From JAFGHJ01 sp964525555 (lineage in GTDB: Bacteria > Hydrothermota > UBA3072): a DNA stretch of 64,000 nt. Each line of letters starts with the position of its first letter. The first letter of the stretch is position 1. The position numbers were made by a program, and so were the translations under genes. Below are positions 17,471-26,353 of the stretch, piece after piece. The DNA lies in NCBI GenBank assembly GCA_964525555.1, contig CAZGHN010000001.1:310001-374000 (forward strand). The letters are read 5' to 3'. The notes beneath the pieces are model-generated. The model had not been told where the DNA came from, made no database searches, and saw only the letters and a list, made by a program, of their open reading frames with translations.

Positions 17471-17857
17471 TCAACTCTCCGAGTATTTTACCCCATTATT
17501 TGCTGATTCCCAGACTATTACCTCAATAATCCGCATACCCTCAGGCAAAATTTCTTTCATTCCATTATAAATACACTTAGCCAGATTCTCAGCAGTTGGA
17601 TTCTCTCTATCAAAAGGATTAATTTGATTAAGACAGCGATGATCGAATCTCCCGATCACAGAATCCGCCTTCGCCCTTAAATTTTTGAAATCAATAGTCA
17701 TACCTATTTTATCAAGGCGAGTGGTTTCCACTTCCACTCTAACTTTCCAGGTATGGCCATGCAACTCTCCGCATGAGCCCTTGTAATCTCGAAGCTGATG
17801 CGCAGCCGAGAAACTCGTATCTACAAATGTTTTATATACAGACTTTTCTTTTCCCAT
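17471..17857 (-). CDS. queD: 6-carboxytetrahydropterin synthase QueD
   Basis: QueD makes 6-carboxytetrahydropterin from dihydroneopterin triphosphate, the first dedicated step to queuosine. The 128 residues contain the zinc histidines in FSAAHQL and ELHGHTWKV, the catalytic cysteine in GSCGELHGH, and the FDHRCLN and PTAENLA motifs of the family. A consensus promoter lies upstream with a leader of only about ten bases. No queF, tgt or GTP cyclohydrolase gene is present in the window. Confidence 0.93.
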   Translation of the reverse strand: MGKEKSVYKTFVDTSFSAAHQLRDYKGSCGELHGHTWKVRVEVETTRLDKIGMTIDFKNLRAKADSVIGRFDHRCLNQINPFDRENPTAENLAKCIYNGMKEILPEGMRIIEVIVWESANNGVKYSES

Positions 17858-17873
17858 TTTTAAACCTTAGATT

Positions 17874-17901
17874 AGTATAAAATCTCCTTTAAATTTGTCA
17901 A
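17874..17901 (-). promoter_or_regulatory. Promoter of queDEC
   Basis: TTGACA (17901-17896) and TATACT (17879-17874) on the minus strand, 16 bases apart. The leader of about ten bases is too short to hold a preQ1 riboswitch. Confidence 0.75.
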
Positions 17902-17909
17902 GATACTTA

Positions 17910-18362
17910 TTTAACCACAGAGAACACAGAGAAAAAATATATTTAACCACGAAACACATGAAATACACGAAACCACACCGCACCCCCAATAATAGCCACG
18001 GATTCACACTGATAAACACTGATTTTCTTAAACATCTAATTTATTGGGTTTTTTAACTGCTAACTGCTCTCCATTACCTACTAACTAAATTTCGAACAAA
18101 GCCACAGAGGCACAAAGAAAAAACTTAATTTTGTTTTTTTAACTAAATCCCACCCCCTAAATCCTAACCCCCAAATTAGGAAACGAATAAACACAGATAA
18201 ACGCTGTTTTTTTTGTTGTTTATTTAGCTAACAGTTAAGGTCCAAAAGCTAAGAGCTATTTTTATAACATTTAGTACTTGTAGAATTTATTTTTTGTTTC
18301 TAACTCTATATGGACTACATGTTCTACATGTGAAAACTTTTTTTGTAGGGAAGCGTGGATAC
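17910..18362 (+). repeat. Gene-free spacer filled with word-type repeats
   Basis: The roughly 500-base gap holds AACCACAGAGAACACAGAGA at 17914, AACCACGAAACACATGAAAT at 17945, ATAGCCACGGATTCACACTG and ATAAACACTGATTTTC near 17993, AGCCACAGAGGCACAAAGAA at 18100, ACACAGATAAACGCTG near 18191 and TCCAAAAGCTAAGAGCT near 18240, all in one orientation. I see no gene or RNA gene in it. Confidence 0.65.
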
Positions 18363-18389
18363 TTGACAAAAAAATAAATATGATAAATT
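18363..18389 (+). promoter_or_regulatory. Probable nadE promoter
   Basis: A clear -35 TTGACA (18363-18368); the -10 is weaker, best read as TAAATT (18384-18389) with 15 bases between. The predicted start lies just before the ATG at 18404. Confidence 0.4.
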
Positions 18390-18403
18390 TTAGAAGTACT
18401 AAT

Positions 18404-19189
18404 ATGAAAAAAATTTACAATAAAATTATTGAAGAGATAAAAAAATATTTTAAAGAAAATCTGCTTTCAAACGCAGTAATAGGAATTAGCGGCGGTATAG
18501 ATTCAGCTGTCACCGCTTTTCTTATTAGTGAATCAATAGGCAAAGAAAACATGGACTGTATTTTCATGCCGACAGAGTTTACTCCCGAGAGCAGCAAAAA
18601 AGACGCATACAAACTTTGCGAAAATCTTAAAGTGCCGCTAACAGAATTCGATATAACCCATATTTTCGACACTTACATGGAAACTCTAGCAGAAGCATTC
18701 ATAATCAAAGAAATAGAAGTCCCGGAAGAAAATCTGCAGGCGCGAATCAGAGCAAACCTGCTAATGTATGTCGCGAACAAAAAAAATGCGATTGTAATCG
18801 CACCGGGAAACCGGTCCGAAATACTAACCGGGTACTGCACTCTTTACGGCGACACTGTTGGCGCAATTGCTCCGATTGGAAGCCTGTATAAAACAGAAGT
18901 ATATCAACTGGCAGATTGGATTAACAAGAATAAAGGAAATTTAATTCCAGAATCGATTATAAAAAAAGACCCTTCGGCAGAGTTAAATAAAGAACAAAAA
19001 GACGAGGAAGAACTCCTGCCCTATAAAATACTAGATTCTATTCTAAAATTTTACGTAGATGAGGGTAAAAGTATTGACGAAATCATTGCCGCAGGTTTTA
19101 ATAAGGAAGATATAGAAAAAACGATTAATCTTATCAAATCGACTCACTTCAAACGAATCAAACTCCCGGTAATTATTGAAATAAAATAA
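18404..19189 (+). CDS. nadE: Ammonia-dependent NAD+ synthetase
   Basis: NadE amidates nicotinic acid adenine dinucleotide to NAD+. The N-type ATP pyrophosphatase loop is GISGGIDSAVTAFL; other conserved parts are ENLQARIRANLLMYVAN, APGNRSEILTGYCTLYGD and PIGSLYKTEVYQLA. There is no glutaminase domain, so ammonia is the likely nitrogen source. An in-frame ATG at 18380 lies within the likely promoter, so the ATG at 18404 (MKKIYNKI) is preferred, giving 261 residues and a very short leader. It is a single gene facing the large regulator. Confidence 0.92.
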   Translation: MKKIYNKIIEEIKKYFKENLLSNAVIGISGGIDSAVTAFLISESIGKENMDCIFMPTEFTPESSKKDAYKLCENLKVPLTEFDITHIFDTYMETLAEAFIIKEIEVPEENLQARIRANLLMYVANKKNAIVIAPGNRSEILTGYCTLYGDTVGAIAPIGSLYKTEVYQLADWINKNKGNLIPESIIKKDPSAELNKEQKDEEELLPYKILDSILKFYVDEGKSIDEIIAAGFNKEDIEKTINLIKSTHFKRIKLPVIIEIK

Positions 19190-19261
19190 ATAGAATTCAG
19201 AAGCCAAGAGCCAGAATCCCATCCCAACCAGAAAAATCTCACGCAAAGCATATAACCTTTA

Positions 19262-22200
19262 TCATTTCTCGAATACAATATCTAGTTTTTTGATTTTAAG
19301 TTGAAGTGATCTTCTTGAAATGTCAAGATCTTCTGCTGTTTTAGTTATATTCCAGTCATTTCTTTTCAAAGAATCAATAAGAAGTGACTTCTCAAAGCTG
19401 TTTAAAACTACTTTCAATGATTCTTTTTCATAATTTTTTGAATTTATCAGACTTTCTCTTATAATCTTATCCAGTAAATCATCTTTTGATATATTCTTTC
19501 CTTTTGTTTTTATAAGTGCAAGTTCCACTATATTTTTTAATTCTCTTACATTCCCGGGAAAAGGATAGTTCTCTAATATCTCAATAGCATCTCTTTCGAA
19601 ATTTCTTACTTCTTTTTCCTTTTTATCGGCAAATATCTTCAGATAGTGATTTAACATTAAAGAAATATCTTCTTTCCTTTCACGTAAAGGCGGTATATTA
19701 ATTTCTGCCTGATTTAGCCTATAAAAAAAGTCTTTCCTGAAGTTTTTTATTGCCACTTCCTGTTCCAGATCTTTATTGGTGGCTGATATTATTCTTATAT
19801 CTACTTCCCTGAGTTCCGTTTCACCTATCCTTCTTATTTCTCCTCTGTCCGTGACCCTTAGAAGGCCTGACTGTATGGAAGCGGGCGCATCCCCAACTTC
19901 GTCAAGGAAAAGGGTTCCTCCATTTGCCACCTCACATATACCTTCTTTATCCTTTACAGCTCCGGTAAAAGAACCTTTTCTATGACCGAATAACTCACTC
20001 TGAAGAAGAGGCTCTGAAAGCGATCCGCAATCCACAGTTATAAAAGCTCTACTGTTCCTTTTGCTCAGCTTATGTATGGTTCTTGCGATGAGTTCCTTTC
20101 CTGTTCCAGTCTCTCCTGTAATCAGAACGTTTACTTCAGTTTCCGCTATCTCTTCTATTGTTTTATATATATCTTGCATACTTTCCGAGATACCTATTAT
20201 AGAATGAAACGAGTCGGGAGGAGAAGTCATTCTCTTTAGTTGTTGTACTTCTTCTTTCATCCTGTATAAAAGATCACCTTTTGAAAAAAGAATACCTAAA
20301 ATTCTTCCGATAGACTGTAAGAATTCTTTATCTGAAGGTAAAAATATATCCTTTTTAATTGTTGAATCCAGGTAAAGTGCACCGTAAATTTTTTCCTCCG
20401 AGATTATCGGAACGCAGAGGATTGACCGTATTTTATTTCTCTTTATGGAACCCATATTGAAAAACCTTGAGTCCTCTACAGCATTTCCCACAATAATCGC
20501 TTCTCCTTTTGTTGCTTTTTTTGTTACGGTCGAGGATATTCTTCTTGCGTCTTCCAACGTTACTCCATCTATGTTATAAGAAGAGATGATAATGTCTTTT
20601 TCTTCCTCCTTAAGTATAATAGCACCTCTTTCTGCATTGAAAAAACCGGTAAGTACGGCTAAAGCTTCATCAAATCTCCTTTCCGAATCTATCGATGAAA
20701 GAAGCTTACTTATCTCCTCGTATGTATGAATATATCCTATTCTTCCGGAAGTCCTTTTTGCGCATTCTATAAAAAGTTCATTGGTTTTGTCAAGAAAATA
20801 CCCTGCTTTTAATTCCTTGAATACTTTTTCCGCTTTTTTGACTTCTTCAATCGCTGCCTCAATTTTGTTTTTAGCCATCAATACACGGGTTTTTTTAAGT
20901 CTTGTCTGCGCAGTATAGAAAGGAAGCCCTATTTTTGAAAAGAGTTCAATAGCTACATTAATAGATTTAATATCCTCGTTAACCAAACCCCAGGAGGATA
21001 GAAGTCTTCCCTTTTGAAAACCAGACTGAATTGACTCAAGTTTTTCTATGTATGGTTTTAAAAGAGCTATTGCTTCTTCTTTTTTGTTTTGCTCGAATGT
21101 AACTTCTGAAAGTCTGCAGGCATTTGTTCTAACTGCTCCAAGGTTACCCCTTATTTTTTCCTCGAATTCCTTAAATCTTTTTTCCGCCTTCTTCCATTCC
21201 CCTTTGAAAGCAAAAAAAATACCTACTGCATCATCAAAAAGGTAAGAGTTACCGAGTTCTTCTTTTTCCAATTCCTTTCTGATTTTTTCGACTTCAGCCC
21301 ACTCACCTCTGTAAAGTCTGCTATAAAACAGTTTTTCTTTCAAAAGAGAAGAGAGTCTTCCGTATCTCTCTTTAATATCTTCTACTCTCTCTTGAAGTTT
21401 TTCCCAGTATCCCATACACAAATAAACAAGTGCCACTTCCATCAGCAATTCGTCCTCAAGCCAACCAAGTTTAATTTTCTTATATAATGAAATAGCTTCT
21501 TCTAATTCTTCCAGAGCTTCTTTGTATTTATCAAGTCCAATCATGCAACGTCCTTTATAACCAATAAATGTAGCTTCGTGTAATATATCGTTTTCTTCTT
21601 TTGCCATGTCGATGCATTTTTGGAAGTACTTTATCGCTCCTTGATACTTTTCGCTTTTTAATTTTGCTATTCCTCCAAGAGTTGCAAAATGTCTTTGCAT
21701 TTCATACGAAAGATTTTTATTTAGTTCTTCTTCTACAATTTTCAAAGCTCTTACAAATTTACCCTTATCACACAGTATTCGACCCTCGATGAACTTGAGA
21801 CGCATAGGCAATTCTCTCTCGTCTTTTTTGTATTCGGAGATAAGTCTGGATGGTTCATCCAATTTACCATTTCTTATAAGAAAATATGCTAGCCAGTAAA
21901 TTGCTTGTGCTTTAACTTTGCCTTTAGCAAAATTAGCTGCCCTTCTGAAATATTTTTCGGCTTTTTTTAAATTACCAATTCTATCTTCAAGAGATCCAAT
22001 TTTTAAAAGATAGAAAGGATTTTTTCTATCTTCTGAAAGAAGTTCATAATAAAGCGATAGTGCTTCGTTAATATTTCCAGCCATTTCAACAACTCTTGCG
22101 AGAATTATGCTATCGATCCTATTCTCTTTTATAACAAGAGCTTCCTTTAGGAATTTGATTGCATCAAGATATTCTCTTTCCTGTATCTTCTTTTTAGATA

Positions 22201-23920
22201 CTTTTATCAGAGATTCCCGGTATTCTTTTTTCATTCCAAGGTCTTTCTGTAAGATATATAGAACTTCAGAAGAAATGATTTTCTTTTTTATTTTCCTGTA
22301 AATATTCTCTTTATCCTTTTTTGATAACTTTTTGTAAAGTAATTCCCTAACCCAGTCATTTTTGAATTTGATGCCTTTTTTGTCTTTCTTTAAAATGTTC
22401 TGTGAAATAAAAGAATTGATTAGTATATTTGGATTTTTTAGTTTTAAAAGAGCGACTGAATCAAGAGGTATTTTTTCTTGAAACACGGATAATATTTTCA
22501 AAAGTTCCTTTTCCTCTTTCGGAAGATTTTCAACTTGAATTTTTAGATGCTCTTCTAAGCTCTTAGGAAGAGCGGTAGAGGTGGCTTTGTCCTGTTTAAA
22601 GAAAATCTTATTCCTTTTCTTTTCTATAACTCCTCCTTTTATAAAGATTTCGATTGTTTGATTCAATAATGAAGGGTTTCCTCCGGATTGTTCGGTTGCA
22701 AATGATATAAGCTCCTTCTTATTATTAAGTCCGGGAAAGTTTTTGTCTATTATGAACTCTATTTCTTTTTTGTTTAAAGGTTTTAATGTAAATGTGTTTG
22801 TAATATCCGAAAATTCTTCTATATCACTTGATTTCTCGTTCGAACTGATAACGATTATAACCGGATTAGTTCTTATTTTAATCGAATTTTCTTTAATGAT
22901 ACCATTTAGTTCAGAAGAAGATGATATGTCGTCCAACAAAAGAATAATAGCTTCATCTAAAGAACTATTTTCGTTTAGAAAACGGTATAGTTCTCCGGGT
23001 GTAACTTCTATTACGTTAATTCCACTGCATAGGGATTTTATTTTAAATTGGTTTAAAAGGGCTGTCTTTCCGCTTCCTATTTCACCGTTTATCCGGAAAA
23101 TGTGAGATTCAGGAAAAGCCTTAAGAGAAGAATCAAATTCTTTTAGTTCTTTTTCCCGTCCTGAGAAAATAGGGGCGAAAGATGGTTTTTTATCCTTGAA
23201 AGGAGCCCCAAGAGCGAGTTCTCTTCTTACCTCTTCTATATTCTTTAAACGATTTTTAAGATCCTTGGCGGTCATTCTCTGTACTAAAAGATTTATTTCA
23301 GGAGGAATGGAAGGGCTCTTTGCATCAGGAGGAGGCAGTTCTTTTTTTAATTTTTTTTCTATTATTTGGGATAAGCTACCTGTGAAAGCTTTTTCACCTG
23401 TTAATATTTCATAAAGAATAACACCTACTGAATAAATATCGGAAGAAAAAGTAGGCGAGTCCGTTAAAGCCTCAGGCGGAGCATAAATAGGAGTAATTAT
23501 ATCGGGATCATAGCCGGGGTCAATGAGCTTAACATTATTGTTTTTATCGACAAATATATGCGTTGGCTTTAAATCTCCGCATATTATACCTTTTGAATGC
23601 AGTACTGAAAGTGAATCGAGTATGGAAGTAATAATATTTTCTATTTTCTTGAAATCATCCTTTTTTGAAGGAATTTTTTTGAAAATCTGATCAATCGTAG
23701 GAAGAGGAATTTTTTCCATTGAAAAACCACATCTTTCTTCATCTTCGAACCAGTCATAAACACAAACAAAATGAGGATCGTTGATTTCGGAGAGAAGTTC
23801 AAATTGTCCGCGAAGAATTTCTTTACTTGAAAGTTCTCCTGTTTTATATGCAACTTCTCCCTTTGTATAAATTTTTGCAAAATTCCCTTCTTTGAGAAGG
23901 TCAAGTTTACTTAAATCCAT
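19262..23920 (-). CDS. Giant kinase / ATPase-TPR / GAF / sigma54-activator fusion
   Basis: This 1552-residue cytoplasmic regulator joins five parts. Residues 1-238 are a Ser/Thr kinase-like domain with K26, D116 in GDLKP, D134 in DPG and APPE; the HRD histidine-arginine is replaced by CG. From about 250 a predicted signalling ATPase begins, with the Walker A loop GEIGSGKT at 279-286, followed by many TPR helices to about 1070. A GAF domain covers about 1080-1240. The sigma54 AAA+ domain (about 1250-1500) has GETGTGKE, GSFTGA, LFLDEVGD and FPGNVREL. A Fis-type helix-turn-helix ends the protein. It should switch on sigma54 promoters after a signal read by kinase, TPR or GAF. The ATG at 23920 is preferred because the upstream ATG at 23962 lies in the promoter. 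Confidence 0.9.
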   Translation of the reverse strand: MDLSKLDLLKEGNFAKIYTKGEVAYKTGELSSKEILRGQFELLSEINDPHFVCVYDWFEDEERCGFSMEKIPLPTIDQIFKKIPSKKDDFKKIENIITSILDSLSVLHSKGIICGDLKPTHIFVDKNNNVKLIDPGYDPDIITPIYAPPEALTDSPTFSSDIYSVGVILYEILTGEKAFTGSLSQIIEKKLKKELPPPDAKSPSIPPEINLLVQRMTAKDLKNRLKNIEEVRRELALGAPFKDKKPSFAPIFSGREKELKEFDSSLKAFPESHIFRINGEIGSGKTALLNQFKIKSLCSGINVIEVTPGELYRFLNENSSLDEAIILLLDDISSSSELNGIIKENSIKIRTNPVIIVISSNEKSSDIEEFSDITNTFTLKPLNKKEIEFIIDKNFPGLNNKKELISFATEQSGGNPSLLNQTIEIFIKGGVIEKKRNKIFFKQDKATSTALPKSLEEHLKIQVENLPKEEKELLKILSVFQEKIPLDSVALLKLKNPNILINSFISQNILKKDKKGIKFKNDWVRELLYKKLSKKDKENIYRKIKKKIISSEVLYILQKDLGMKKEYRESLIKVSKKKIQEREYLDAIKFLKEALVIKENRIDSIILARVVEMAGNINEALSLYYELLSEDRKNPFYLLKIGSLEDRIGNLKKAEKYFRRAANFAKGKVKAQAIYWLAYFLIRNGKLDEPSRLISEYKKDERELPMRLKFIEGRILCDKGKFVRALKIVEEELNKNLSYEMQRHFATLGGIAKLKSEKYQGAIKYFQKCIDMAKEENDILHEATFIGYKGRCMIGLDKYKEALEELEEAISLYKKIKLGWLEDELLMEVALVYLCMGYWEKLQERVEDIKERYGRLSSLLKEKLFYSRLYRGEWAEVEKIRKELEKEELGNSYLFDDAVGIFFAFKGEWKKAEKRFKEFEEKIRGNLGAVRTNACRLSEVTFEQNKKEEAIALLKPYIEKLESIQSGFQKGRLLSSWGLVNEDIKSINVAIELFSKIGLPFYTAQTRLKKTRVLMAKNKIEAAIEEVKKAEKVFKELKAGYFLDKTNELFIECAKRTSGRIGYIHTYEEISKLLSSIDSERRFDEALAVLTGFFNAERGAIILKEEEKDIIISSYNIDGVTLEDARRISSTVTKKATKGEAIIVGNAVEDSRFFNMGSIKRNKIRSILCVPIISEEKIYGALYLDSTIKKDIFLPSDKEFLQSIGRILGILFSKGDLLYRMKEEVQQLKRMTSPPDSFHSIIGISESMQDIYKTIEEIAETEVNVLITGETGTGKELIARTIHKLSKRNSRAFITVDCGSLSEPLLQSELFGHRKGSFTGAVKDKEGICEVANGGTLFLDEVGDAPASIQSGLLRVTDRGEIRRIGETELREVDIRIISATNKDLEQEVAIKNFRKDFFYRLNQAEINIPPLRERKEDISLMLNHYLKIFADKKEKEVRNFERDAIEILENYPFPGNVRELKNIVELALIKTKGKNISKDDLLDKIIRESLINSKNYEKESLKVVLNSFEKSLLIDSLKRNDWNITKTAEDLDISRRSLQLKIKKLDIVFEK

Positions 23921-23937
23921 TCGCTCGTTTCCTTCAT
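23911..23937 (-). CDS. Leaderless mini-ORF overlapping the regulator start
   Basis: An eight-codon frame (MKETSEWI) begins one base after the predicted transcription start and ends at a TAA ten bases beyond the first base of the regulator ATG at 23920. Its passage by ribosomes would affect entry at the regulator start. It may be a coincidence; the same layout recurs at other genes of the window. Confidence 0.35.
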   Translation of the reverse strand: MKETSEWI

Positions 23938-23944
23938 TATATAC

Positions 23945-23973
23945 ATTATAAGAAAATTTCAATTCTAGGTCAA
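23945..23973 (-). promoter_or_regulatory. Promoter of the giant regulator gene
   Basis: TTGACC (23973-23968) and TATAAT (23950-23945) on the minus strand, 17 bases apart; predicted start near 23938. Confidence 0.75.
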
Positions 23974-24036
23974 GAGGGCGACTATTCGTAAATTTGAAAA
24001 ATTAACGGCGCTAAAACCGCAAAAAATCTTTCGATT

Positions 24037-24131
24037 GGTGCGTGTTTTTTTCGCACCCCAAAAAATTCAATATTTACAAAGCTTCAGATAAATTTTGTTA
24101 AAATCGGTGCGAGGTTTTTTCCCGCCAAACA
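24037..24131 (+). repeat. Paired GGTGCG hairpin motifs in the spacer upstream of the Hfq-like gene
   Basis: GGTGCG (24037-24042) and CGCACC (24052-24057) form a perfect 6-base stem around a T-rich loop. A similar sequence, CGGTGCGAGGTTTTTTCCCG, follows at about 24108-24127. The two lie between the divergent regulator and Hfq-like genes; they may be terminators of antisense transcripts or binding sites. Nothing else is seen in this 340-base spacer except the promoter at 24162. Confidence 0.5.
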
Positions 24132-24161
24132 AATTATATTTAACAACTTTCTGGATTTAAG

Positions 24162-24189
24162 TTGTTAATCATTAATAACTTAGTATAAA
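24162..24189 (+). promoter_or_regulatory. Probable promoter of the Hfq-like gene and first cassette
   Basis: TTGTTA (24162-24167) and TATAAA (24184-24189) are 16 bases apart; the predicted start near 24196 leaves a leader of about 64 bases. Confidence 0.5.
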
Positions 24190-24259
24190 GAAGGATTCTG
24201 GAATGATTTTTGTTGCTGAGTAAAGCATAAATATTCAAAAACGAATAAGAAAAATAAAT

Positions 24260-24496
24260 ATGAACCCTGGAAATAAATTTAATCGAATTCAAAAAAGAAT
24301 GAAACGGATAGTAAAAATTGTAGCTTTAGACGGAGCTACTTTTACGGGAGAAATTTGCGGGAACGATTCAAAAGGCTTATTGCTCAGAGAAGAACGGAGT
24401 TCAGATTCTGATAATCCTATATTTATATCTCATCATGCAATATCCTACATAAAAGTTATCGGATGGAGTAAAAAAACACTTAAAAAAAGGAGGTAA
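24260..24496 (+). CDS. Hfq-like Sm-fold small protein
   Basis: A 78-residue basic protein that can be aligned by eye with Hfq. A short N-terminal helix (KFNRIQKRMKRI) is followed by an Sm1-like stretch, VKIVALDGATFTGEICGNDS, with the conserved glycines and aspartate, and an Sm2-like IFISHHAISYI, matching the KHAIS signature of Hfq. The proximal-face glutamine of E. coli Hfq is not evident and the Sm1-Sm2 loop is longer (about SSDSDNP). It may bind RNA as a divergent Hfq, or be another LSm-type protein. Its stop codon overlaps the GGAGG site of the first fibre gene four bases downstream, so the two are likely one transcript. It has no ribosome site of its own. Confidence 0.58.
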   Translation: MNPGNKFNRIQKRMKRIVKIVALDGATFTGEICGNDSKGLLLREERSSDSDNPIFISHHAISYIKVIGWSKKTLKKRR

Positions 24497-24499
24497 GGT

Positions 24500-26179
24500 A
24501 TGAAAAAACTAAGTGTTGTGGTACTAGTACTGTTGTTGGTAAGTCAGGTTACCTATGGACAGTCTGCTTGCCAGGATTGTTGGATATATGATGACGCTGT
24601 CACACCCATTTTATATACTAATCCTAGCCGTTACGTGGAATGGGTAGGCATCGGGAAGACGAATCCTGGTTATACATTAGATGTAAATGGTGTTGTAGCA
24701 ATGACGGGTTTCTTTTTACCAACAGGTGCGGGAAGTGGGAAAGTTTTAACTTCTGATGTTTCTGGCCACGGATCATGGCAGGCACGTTTATGGACAAAAA
24801 GTGGAAGTAATATCTATCGTACTACCGGTAACGTTGGTATCGGGACGGATAATCCGATTGAGCAATTAACGACAACTTCAAATGCTCTGATAGGCAAAGG
24901 AACGTACCCTGCTATTTTTGTGCGTGATAGGTGGTGGTGGTCGGGTTTGCTTTATCGCACCGAAACCCCTTGGGGCGATGAAGACAGTTATGTAATAACG
25001 CTTCCTCAGATGGGTACAGAAAATCGTCCTTTTGTAATTCAAAGTAAAACTACTCAAGGAAAAGGAGCCGGAACTCCATTAATGCTAATAGAATCCTACA
25101 CCGGCAATGTCGGCATCGGAACGACCAGTCCGGATTACAAATTAGAGATAGTAGGTGATATAAGGGCCGGGAAAGTAATAGCAGGCGACGGAGCCAGCCC
25201 TGGTGGTTATGCTTTATCCGGAGTTGGTAATGGTTCTGGTTATCAGGGGGGAGTCTATGCCGAAGGAGACATGGTTGATTTTTATGCCGGGTCTCAAGAT
25301 GGGGTAAGCATTTTTACCGGCAGAGTTGAAATCGGGGATAGATTAGACGTTAATGGCAGAGTGGCGATGAGTGATTTCAGATTAGTTACAGGCGCAGCAA
25401 ATGGTTACGTTTTAACCTCTGATGGCAGTGGCGTAGGAACATGGCAAGCACTTAGCAGCGGATTATGGTCTCAAAGCGGAAGTAATATCTATTACAATTC
25501 TGGTAATGTCGGTATAGGGACGGATGATCCAGACGGCAAACTTAATATCAACGGTTCTACACGAATCGGATGCATAACTGATGATGACGGAAGCACTCCC
25601 GGTTATGGCGACTACTTATATTTCTCAGGCGGCGACGATTGGAGTGGCTGGACTAGCGATAACTCCGATCCAATTTGGATGGCACGATATAACTCAGCTT
25701 CTGACGCATCTCAGTTAAGAATCAACGTAGGTGATAGCCCTTCTGCATCAGATAAGATTGAATTTGGAACCACTTCCCAGTCTGGCGAATGGACGCCCGC
25801 AATGGTTGTAAGAGCAGATGGCAATGTCGGTATCGGGACAACTGAACCACAATCCAAACTCGCGGTTAACGGTACAATCACCGCCAGAGAAGTCATTGTT
25901 ACAATTGACGGTTGGCCTGATTTTGTTTTCTCTGATAATCATAAACTTATGTCTCTCAATAAACTTGAAAAGCATATTAAAAAAGAAAAAAGTCTCCCCG
26001 GTATTCCAACAGAAATAGAAGTCCTCAAAGATGGTGTCAAAGTCGGCGATATGCAGGCAAAACTTCTGGAAAAGGTCGAGGAACTGACGCTCTACGTGAT
26101 AAATCAAAATAAAGAAATAAGTGAATTAAAGAAAGAAAATAAAGAGTTGAAAAGACTGATTTCCACATTAGAGAAATAA
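24500..26179 (+). CDS. Cassette 1 fibre-like exported protein (NVGIGT repeats, coiled-coil end)
   Basis: The 559-residue protein begins with a signal peptide (MKKLSVVVLVLLLVSQVTYG) nearly identical in all four fibre paralogs of the window. It carries five VGIGT-type repeats (WVGIGKTNP, NVGIGTDNP, NVGIGTTSP, NVGIGTDDP, NVGIGTTEP), each followed by a YxLDVNG-like strand, as in trimeric fibre or tail-spike-like surface proteins. The C-terminal 105 residues are conserved among paralogs (ITAREVIVTIDGWPDFVF, SLPGIPTEIEVLKDGVKVGD) and end in a heptad-rich coiled coil. Similar proteins are common in Bacteroidota, mostly without known function. It lacks the FlgD-like sorting domain. The first 90 residues closely match the cassette 4 paralog. 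Confidence 0.78.
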   Translation: MKKLSVVVLVLLLVSQVTYGQSACQDCWIYDDAVTPILYTNPSRYVEWVGIGKTNPGYTLDVNGVVAMTGFFLPTGAGSGKVLTSDVSGHGSWQARLWTKSGSNIYRTTGNVGIGTDNPIEQLTTTSNALIGKGTYPAIFVRDRWWWSGLLYRTETPWGDEDSYVITLPQMGTENRPFVIQSKTTQGKGAGTPLMLIESYTGNVGIGTTSPDYKLEIVGDIRAGKVIAGDGASPGGYALSGVGNGSGYQGGVYAEGDMVDFYAGSQDGVSIFTGRVEIGDRLDVNGRVAMSDFRLVTGAANGYVLTSDGSGVGTWQALSSGLWSQSGSNIYYNSGNVGIGTDDPDGKLNINGSTRIGCITDDDGSTPGYGDYLYFSGGDDWSGWTSDNSDPIWMARYNSASDASQLRINVGDSPSASDKIEFGTTSQSGEWTPAMVVRADGNVGIGTTEPQSKLAVNGTITAREVIVTIDGWPDFVFSDNHKLMSLNKLEKHIKKEKSLPGIPTEIEVLKDGVKVGDMQAKLLEKVEELTLYVINQNKEISELKKENKELKRLISTLEK

Positions 26180-26353
26180 GACCTCTCGAAATATATTTTG
26201 ACTCATTCAATGGAAATATTATTTACAGATTAAGAAATGGATAGACGATGTCAGGGGATATTCCGCATTAAAAAGTGCTTGATACTACGGCAATATGTTT
26301 TTAAGCAATCTAACCCCTTGCTAAAAAATCACTCAACTCTTTAGGAGGATAAA
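26180..26353 (+). other. Spacer between fibre 1 and the Asp-box gene
   Basis: The 174-base gap contains no gene. A short stretch near 26235-26280 reads KKWIDDVRGYSALKSA before a stop, faintly reminiscent of a transposase fragment but too short to call. A ribosome site (TAGGAGG) ends it. Confidence 0.3.

Noticed and set aside
17874..17901. A preQ1 riboswitch upstream of queDEC
   Set aside because: The leader predicted from the promoter is only about ten bases, too short for an aptamer.
17910..18250. A CRISPR array in the repeat-rich spacers
   Set aside because: The repeats differ in length and spacing, are degenerate and lack regular unique spacers; no cas gene is seen.
23921..23962. An ATG 14 codons upstream for the giant regulator
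   Set aside because: It lies between the -35 and -10 boxes of the promoter and cannot be transcribed from it.
26230..26290. A transposase remnant between fibre 1 and the Asp-box gene
   Set aside because: Only about 16 codons of loose likeness, with no inverted repeats or target duplication.
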